64,000 nt of DNA from Paraprevotella clara YIT 11840 (lineage in GTDB: Bacteria > Bacteroidota > Bacteroidia > Bacteroidales > Bacteroidaceae). Positions 60,056 through 64,000 of this stretch are shown here, in pieces. Every line of letters starts with the position of its first letter. Within the stretch, counting starts at the first letter, position 1. Under the pieces are notes generated by a model, which was not told the origin of the DNA, ran no database searches, and saw only the letters and a list, made by a program, of their open reading frames with translations. A program made the translations under genes and the position numbers. The stretch covers positions 1 through 64,000 of the forward strand of contig NZ_JH376642.1 of NCBI RefSeq assembly GCF_000233955.1, in the 5' to 3' direction.

Positions 60056-60975
60056 TCTGACATGTTTTTAATATAAGGTAATACGGGCAAGGCACCGAAG
60101 CCGTAGAATGCTTTTGCATTGCCTCCCAAGAATAGGGATTTTTCCTCATCGCTCAGCTCATTGCTCTTTACAACGAAGTCGTAGGACATGCGATAGGTTA
60201 TCGCCGTGATGGTGCGCGGATAGTCCGAACCCCACATCAATTTTTCCATCCCGACGAGTCCGGCAGCTTCCCGAATGGCACGCACGGCTCCTTTGAAAGG
60301 ATAAAACTCATCGTTGAAAAGCCAGGTGATACCACCGGACTCTATAAATACGTTGGAATAGCGTGCCAATTTGATTTGTTCCGTCCAACCGGGAAAAGTC
60401 ACCATCCCGAAATGTCCGATGGCAATCTTCAGATCCGGACATTCCGTAATCACGTCTCTCAGTTCCTCCACTTGGGTGTCGCCTTCCAGCATATCTATCG
60501 ACAGGATGAGCCGGTGTTCCTCCATGAGATGGAACATGGCCATCATTTCGTCACCGTTCAACGGAACCCTACCTGTAGACAAAGCCAAGCGGTTGGCCGG
60601 AATCTTGATGGCTTTGAATCCTTTCCTTATCAGCTCCTTGGCCTGCGTCAGGAATCCCGGTCTACGGAACTCACAGAGGCCGCACACCAAAAAGCGATCG
60701 GGGTAACGGGTCTGTACATCCATCAGATAATAGTTCTGTATGCCGTCGATATATTCTTGTGTGACCACGGCGGCACTGACTTGCGCGTAGTCCATATTGG
60801 AGAGGAACACTTCTGCCGTGTTTCTCCCGTCCGTCATAAAAGGAGGAAGCATTTGCCGGACTTCACCCATGAAAAGCGATTTGCCTCCCGAAAGGGTACG
60901 GATGGGCAGTCCGTCGACTTCGGTATCTTGCCTGAGCCATAAATGGGAATGGGCATCAATGATTGTATATTCCAT
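60052..60975 (-). CDS. Amidohydrolase-superfamily lactonase (COG3618), probable L-galactono-1,5-lactonase
   Basis: 307-aa TIM-barrel hydrolase. Seen: DAHSHLW with His9 and His11, FKAIKIPAN (barrel strand), IGHFGM, and GSDYPRTITAIT with the conserved Asp. COG3618 members hydrolyse sugar lactones or 2-pyrone-4,6-dicarboxylate. Here, between an aldo/keto reductase (12 bp upstream) and a dehydrogenase (4-bp overlap), the expected reaction is opening of L-galactono-lactone to L-galactonate. L-fucono-lactonase is the closest alternative. Confidence 0.82.
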   Translation of the reverse strand: MEYTIIDAHSHLWLRQDTEVDGLPIRTLSGGKSLFMGEVRQMLPPFMTDGRNTAEVFLSNMDYAQVSAAVVTQEYIDGIQNYYLMDVQTRYPDRFLVCGLCEFRRPGFLTQAKELIRKGFKAIKIPANRLALSTGRVPLNGDEMMAMFHLMEEHRLILSIDMLEGDTQVEELRDVITECPDLKIAIGHFGMVTFPGWTEQIKLARYSNVFIESGGITWLFNDEFYPFKGAVRAIREAAGLVGMEKLMWGSDYPRTITAITYRMSYDFVVKSNELSDEEKSLFLGGNAKAFYGFGALPVLPYIKNMSE

Positions 60976-60987
60976 CTCTTCCCGATT

Positions 60988-61920
60988 TTATGTGTTTTTC
61001 CACGTTACACGTTGCTGGTCTCCGATGATCTCTTTTACCTTGGCCACCAAATCCCAGTCTATCGGCTCCTCGATATATTGTATATTCTTGAGCACGTTGT
61101 CCGGATTGGCAGAACTGAAAAGGGTCGTGCCGATACGGGGATTGCTAACCGAATACTGAATCGCTAACTTTTCGATAGGATAACCCTGAGACAGGCAATA
61201 GTCCGAGGCTTTGCGGCAAGCTTCGACCAATGCAGCCGGAGCAGGATGCCATTCCGGCACACCGCGTTGCGACAACAATCCCATGGCAAAAGGCGATGCA
61301 TTGATGACCCCGACCCCCTTTTCCTCAAAATAATCCAGAAAGTCAACCAATTTGTCATCGTTCAGCGTGTAATGGCAGAAATTGAGCACGCTTTCCACCG
61401 TTCCCTCCGGCACGTGGTCGATGACCCATTTCAGATTTTCGAGTTGCAAGTCGGTGATTCCGACATGCCCTACAAGCCCTTTCTCACGAAGTTCCACCAA
61501 TGCCGGCAGGGTTTCATCGACCACTTGGGAAAGGTCTGCAAACTCTATGTCATGCACGTTGATAAGGTCGATGTAGTCCACATGCAACCGTTCCATACTT
61601 TCAAAAACGCTTTCCCGAGTCCTCCCTGCAGAATAATCCCACGTGTTCACTCCGCCGGCACCGTAACGTCCGACTTTGGTAGACAAGAGGAACGACTCCC
61701 GCTGCAATTCCGTCAGGGCCTTTCCCAATACAGTCTCGGCTTTCGTATGTCCATAATAAGGTGACACGTCTATGAAATTCATGCCATGTTCTATCGCCGT
61801 AAATACGGCTCGAATTGCTTCTGCTTCACGGACAGAGTGAAACACACCTCCCAATGAAGAGGCTCCAAAACTCAATACGGGCACTTTCATTCCCGTTTTT
61901 CCTAAATATGAATATTTCAT
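60988..61920 (-). CDS. Aldo/keto reductase, probable L-galactose dehydrogenase
   Basis: 310 aa from the ATG at 61920 (a GTG just before it is less likely). Seen: the complete AKR tetrad Asp51, Tyr56, Lys82 and His123 (FIDVSPYYGHTKAE, STKVGRYG, NVHDIEF). The sequence resembles the plant L-galactose dehydrogenase/D-threo-aldose dehydrogenase group. It would oxidise L-galactose with NAD(P)+ to the lactone, the first step of the five-gene operon. First gene after the divergent control region with the AraC regulator. Confidence 0.83.
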   Translation of the reverse strand: MKYSYLGKTGMKVPVLSFGASSLGGVFHSVREAEAIRAVFTAIEHGMNFIDVSPYYGHTKAETVLGKALTELQRESFLLSTKVGRYGAGGVNTWDYSAGRTRESVFESMERLHVDYIDLINVHDIEFADLSQVVDETLPALVELREKGLVGHVGITDLQLENLKWVIDHVPEGTVESVLNFCHYTLNDDKLVDFLDYFEEKGVGVINASPFAMGLLSQRGVPEWHPAPAALVEACRKASDYCLSQGYPIEKLAIQYSVSNPRIGTTLFSSANPDNVLKNIQYIEEPIDWDLVAKVKEIIGDQQRVTWKNT

Positions 61921-61984
61921 CACATCATTGTTTTTATCGGTTTCTATTCTTTTACTTCGCTATTTAGCCTGTAAATAGCTTGTG

Positions 61985-61992
61985 CAAAAGTA
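61985..61992 (-). promoter_or_regulatory. -7 promoter element of the L-galactose operon
   Basis: Minus strand reads TACTTTTG, matching TAnnTTTG, 64 bp before the ATG at 61920. No TTTG at -33, in keeping with an activated promoter. The 226-bp intergenic region (61921-62146) is AT-rich and should hold the AraC sites. Confidence 0.5.
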
Positions 61993-62146
61993 GGAGATAA
62001 CATTTTACTTTTATTGGACTTTATAGCCTTTAATAAGAACAATATCGACTAAAGTATATAAAGCAGAAATATTTTATGCTAAATTAACTAAAAAGAGTAT
62101 CAAGTAATGAATATTATTGCCAATTTTGAGCGTAAATTTATACGCC

Positions 62147-63061
62147 ATGGAATTTAACATAGACACTTTTCACCCTTTTGTCCTCAACATAGGACTGGCT
62201 CAGCACAACGCTGACTGGAACTGGAAAAACGTAAGTAGCCCTTTCGCACGCCTTTATTATGTCATAGAAGGTTCAGCCAAAATTATATTACCCGACCATA
62301 CCGTGTCGCTTCGCAAAGGATACATGTATTTTATCCCTGCATTTACATCGCACAGCTATGAGTGTACTTCATCTTTTACCCACTATTATGCCCATATATA
62401 TGAAGACCCTCAAGCCAAATACTTGTTCCTGGAAGATTGGGTCCTACCGGAGGAAATTCAAGGTGACACTCTTGAACTTTCTATTTTTCAGGAGTTGTAT
62501 TCTTTGAACCCGACTATGAAGCTAAGTAAATCGGATCCCTCCACCTATGATAACAGCTCTACGCTGGCATCCAATTTATTGAAGAACAAACAACGGCCAC
62601 TTTACAACAAAATGATATCACGCGGTATCATCTATCAATTACTCGCTCCCTTTTTTAAGACGGCTCATCTCAAATCCACAGTGACGGACGACCGTGTAAA
62701 AAAAGCCATCACCTACATCCGCAATCACATTTCAGACGAACTCTGCATCGACAAAGTTGCGGAAACATTATGTGTATCTAAAAATTACTTTATCCGTATC
62801 TTCAAAAAGGAAACGGGGACAACGCCTGCCAATTTCATCATCCAACGCAAAATAGAAAAGGCTCAGTTATTGCTTATCACGAACGACCTTCCGGTGAAAC
62901 AAACATCTTATTTGGTCGGTTTCGAGGACTTCTCTTATTTCAACCGGGTTTTCAAGAAGATTACCGGTATGACACCTAATGAATACCGACGGGAAGCCAA
63001 ATCGCAATCGGTAGCTGACGGGAAGTACAATCCCAATGAAAAGAGCCTGAATTTGGAGTAG
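62147..63061 (+). CDS. AraC-family transcriptional regulator
   Basis: 304 aa from the ATG at 62147; a TTG 10 codons upstream is less likely. Seen: an N-terminal cupin-like effector domain (residues about 20-100: LYYVIEGSAKIILPDHTVSLRKGYMYFIPAFTSH, in parts) and two C-terminal helix-turn-helix motifs (IDKVAETLCVSKNYFIRIFKKETG and SYLVGFEDFSYFNRVFKKITGMTPNEYR, the AraC signature). It is divergent from the L-galactose operon and is the natural candidate for its activator. Confidence 0.9.
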   Translation: MEFNIDTFHPFVLNIGLAQHNADWNWKNVSSPFARLYYVIEGSAKIILPDHTVSLRKGYMYFIPAFTSHSYECTSSFTHYYAHIYEDPQAKYLFLEDWVLPEEIQGDTLELSIFQELYSLNPTMKLSKSDPSTYDNSSTLASNLLKNKQRPLYNKMISRGIIYQLLAPFFKTAHLKSTVTDDRVKKAITYIRNHISDELCIDKVAETLCVSKNYFIRIFKKETGTTPANFIIQRKIEKAQLLLITNDLPVKQTSYLVGFEDFSYFNRVFKKITGMTPNEYRREAKSQSVADGKYNPNEKSLNLE

Positions 63062-63071
63062 AGGATATAAA

Positions 63072-63104
63072 AAAGCCGTTTCAGATGGAAACGGCTTTCT
63101 TTTC
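63072..63104 (+). terminator. Terminator of the AraC gene, also facing the tRNA-Cys genes
   Basis: Perfect 11-bp stem (63072-63082 with 63088-63098), 5-nt loop, T-rich 3' side and A-rich 5' side, so it can serve both converging transcripts. Confidence 0.85.
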
Positions 63105-63107
63105 AGG

Positions 63108-63178
63108 AGGTTCCCAGCAGATTCGAACTGCTGTGGACGGTTTTGCAGACCGCTACCTAACCACTCGGTCAGGGAACC
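63108..63178 (-). tRNA. tRNA-Cys (anticodon GCA), copy 2
   Basis: 71 nt on the minus strand. Acceptor GGTTCCC pairs with GGGAACC; anticodon GCA (complement of 63144-63146) lies in the loop of CGGTCTGCAAAACCG; T-arm GCAGTTCGAATCTGC. Identical to the copy at 63200-63270. Confidence 0.96.
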
Positions 63179-63199
63179 AACATTTTCGCACCTCGGAAG

Positions 63200-63270
63200 A
63201 GGTTCCCAGCAGATTCGAACTGCTGTGGACGGTTTTGCAGACCGCTACCTAACCACTCGGTCAGGGAACC
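63200..63270 (-). tRNA. tRNA-Cys (anticodon GCA), copy 1
   Basis: 71 nt, identical over its whole length to the copy at 63108-63178, with a 21-bp spacer. The first transcribed of the two; a promoter lies just upstream on the minus strand. Confidence 0.96.
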
Positions 63271-63287
63271 ATTTCCGTTTTGCGTTG

Positions 63288-63318
63288 CAAAGGTACAACT
63301 TTTTTTGAAAACCGCAAT
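63288..63318 (-). promoter_or_regulatory. Promoter of the tandem tRNA-Cys genes
   Basis: Minus strand TACCTTTG (63295-63288) with ATTG (63318-63315) 19 bp upstream; 17 bp before the tRNA 5' end. Confidence 0.6.
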
Positions 63319-63524
63319 TATTTATGCGCATTTTCCTCCTTTTTGGTGCAGTTTCTCTGTTTTTCTTTTCTTGTAGGGCGTTTTAAGCCCCTCAATTTAC
63401 AGTCTGCCGTACAACTTGCACATGAGGACGTGTCTTCCGGATGACGTATGAACCGGTAGATACGCCTTCCGAACCAACAGAAAGCCACTACGATAATGAG
63501 GTAAGCTATGTATTCATGCCACAT
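63318..63524 (-). CDS. Small Cys-rich single-pass membrane protein (FeoB-associated-like)
   Basis: 68 aa. Seen: an N-terminal membrane helix (EYIAYLIIVVAFCWFG), then a basic stretch and a cysteine group CASCTADC, and a Lys/Arg-rich tail. Such small proteins follow feoB or stand alone in Bacteroidota and are named FeoB-associated Cys-rich membrane proteins; no feoB is in the window. It may bind iron or act in redox control (inference). Confidence 0.65.
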   Translation of the reverse strand: MWHEYIAYLIIVVAFCWFGRRIYRFIRHPEDTSSCASCTADCKLRGLKRPTRKEKQRNCTKKEENAHK

Positions 63525-63688
63525 AAATCAAAACATATAAAAATGTACCGAACAAAAATAATGCAAAAACGGATAACAGGATGAACCGTGGGGGATAAAT
63601 TCCGTCTTTTTACCTTATATTATGAAAAAGAGGATTGGGAGCAACCGAATAAAATGCTTTCACCACTATTTTTTTGAGGCTTATTTGT

Positions 63689-63696
63689 TATCTTTG
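63689..63696 (+). promoter_or_regulatory. -7 promoter element of tilS
   Basis: TATCTTTG matches TAnnTTTG, 41 bp before the ATG at 63738. Confidence 0.5.
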
Positions 63697-63737
63697 CATA
63701 CTCCTGCAATGGATTTGTTTGTTTTAGACAAGGGGAT

Positions 63738-64000
63738 ATGGAGAAGGAAGGAAAATTTTATGACGGCGTTATGCTATGTATCCGGGAGCACCAATTGGTG
63801 GAACCGGATGACAAGATACTTGTAGCCTTGAGCGGAGGAGCCGATTCCGTGGCTTTGCTTTTGGTGCTGCTACAGGCCGGTTTCCATTGCGAGGCCGCAC
63901 ACTGTAATTTTCATCTGCGTGGGAAGGAGTCTGACCGCGATGAGAAATTTGTACGCGATTTATGCCGTTCACGGTCCATACGTTTGCATACGAAAGATTT
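63738..64000 (+). CDS. tilS: tRNA(Ile)-lysidine synthase, 3'-truncated by the window end
   Basis: First 87 codons only. Seen: the ATP-pyrophosphatase PP-loop SGGADS at residues 32-37 in [15 protein letters not shown], and [17 protein letters not shown], the TilS-specific HxNHxLR-type motif. The enzyme attaches lysine to C34 of the minor tRNA-Ile (CAU) so that it reads AUA. The ATG at 63738 is the only start that keeps the family N-terminus. Confidence 0.93.
   Translation, partial: MEKEGKFYDGVMLCIREHQLVEPDDKILVALSGGADSVALLLVLLQAGFHCEAAHCNFHLRGKESDRDEKFVRDLCRSRSIRLHTKD

Overview
The window is chromosomal DNA from a member of the order Bacteroidales, most likely Bacteroidaceae (Bacteroides/Phocaeicola-like). 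Evidence seen in the sequence: a SusC/SusD outer-membrane pair, many promoters carrying the Bacteroidota -7 element TAnnTTTG, weak Shine-Dalgarno sites, a pyrophosphate-dependent phosphofructokinase, an Rnf complex and PL/GH-style sugar-acid catabolism. I cannot fix the species.

Layout. 1-1056 is the tail of an AAA-ATPase-like/PD-(D/E)XK gene, followed by a 299-bp element with 26-bp inverted ends. 1520-16894 is a surface-polysaccharide locus on the + strand: UDP-sugar dehydrogenase, flippase (Wzx), a ferredoxin/F420-hydrogenase-beta-like protein, a polysaccharide pyruvyl transferase, a Wzy-like polymerase, six intact glycosyltransferases and three hexapeptide acyltransferases. The middle of this locus (about 2.8-15.2 kb) is visibly more AT-rich than its flanks, and a decayed copy of the last glycosyltransferase lies just upstream of it. 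No initiating glycosyl-1-phosphate transferase or export (Wza/Wzc) gene is visible in the window. 16857-20590 (- strand) holds an exported amidase-like/golvesin-domain protein and a PlsC acyltransferase. Housekeeping genes follow: pfp, a GH25 lysozyme, prmA, two exported/outer-membrane proteins, tRNA-Ala, a Fur-family regulator with a QueD-like enzyme, an orphan SusCD pair, the complete rnfBCDGEA operon led by an RseC-like gene, and galE.

40.5-46.0 kb contains an MBL hydrolase, rsmG and a DUF3298 lipoprotein on the - strand, and then a compact four-gene + strand cassette: an Mrr-type endonuclease, a small GNAT-like protein, an IbrA-like PAPS-reductase-family protein and an IbrB-like ParB-fold protein. 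This is the most unusual gene group in the window and may be a nucleic-acid modification or defence module.

46-63 kb is dominated by sugar-acid catabolism. The - strand operon 61920-56064 encodes an aldo/keto reductase, a COG3618 lactonase, a zinc alcohol dehydrogenase, tagaturonate reductase and altronate dehydratase. These fit, step for step, the L-galactose to 2-keto-3-deoxygluconate (KDG) route known from Bacteroides vulgatus. KDG kinase and KDPG aldolase at 49890-51606, next to a LacI-type regulator, would finish the route to pyruvate and glyceraldehyde-3-phosphate; a divergent AraC regulator sits at the head of the L-galactose operon. Between these lie a metal P-type ATPase with a Cys-rich Fur-family regulator, a Nudix hydrolase and a helical-repeat protein. 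The window ends with two identical tRNA-Cys genes, a small Cys-rich membrane protein and the start of tilS.

Three intergenic regions (about 1.2, 40.4 and 54.5 kb) share a dispersed repeat built from a 22-bp unit.
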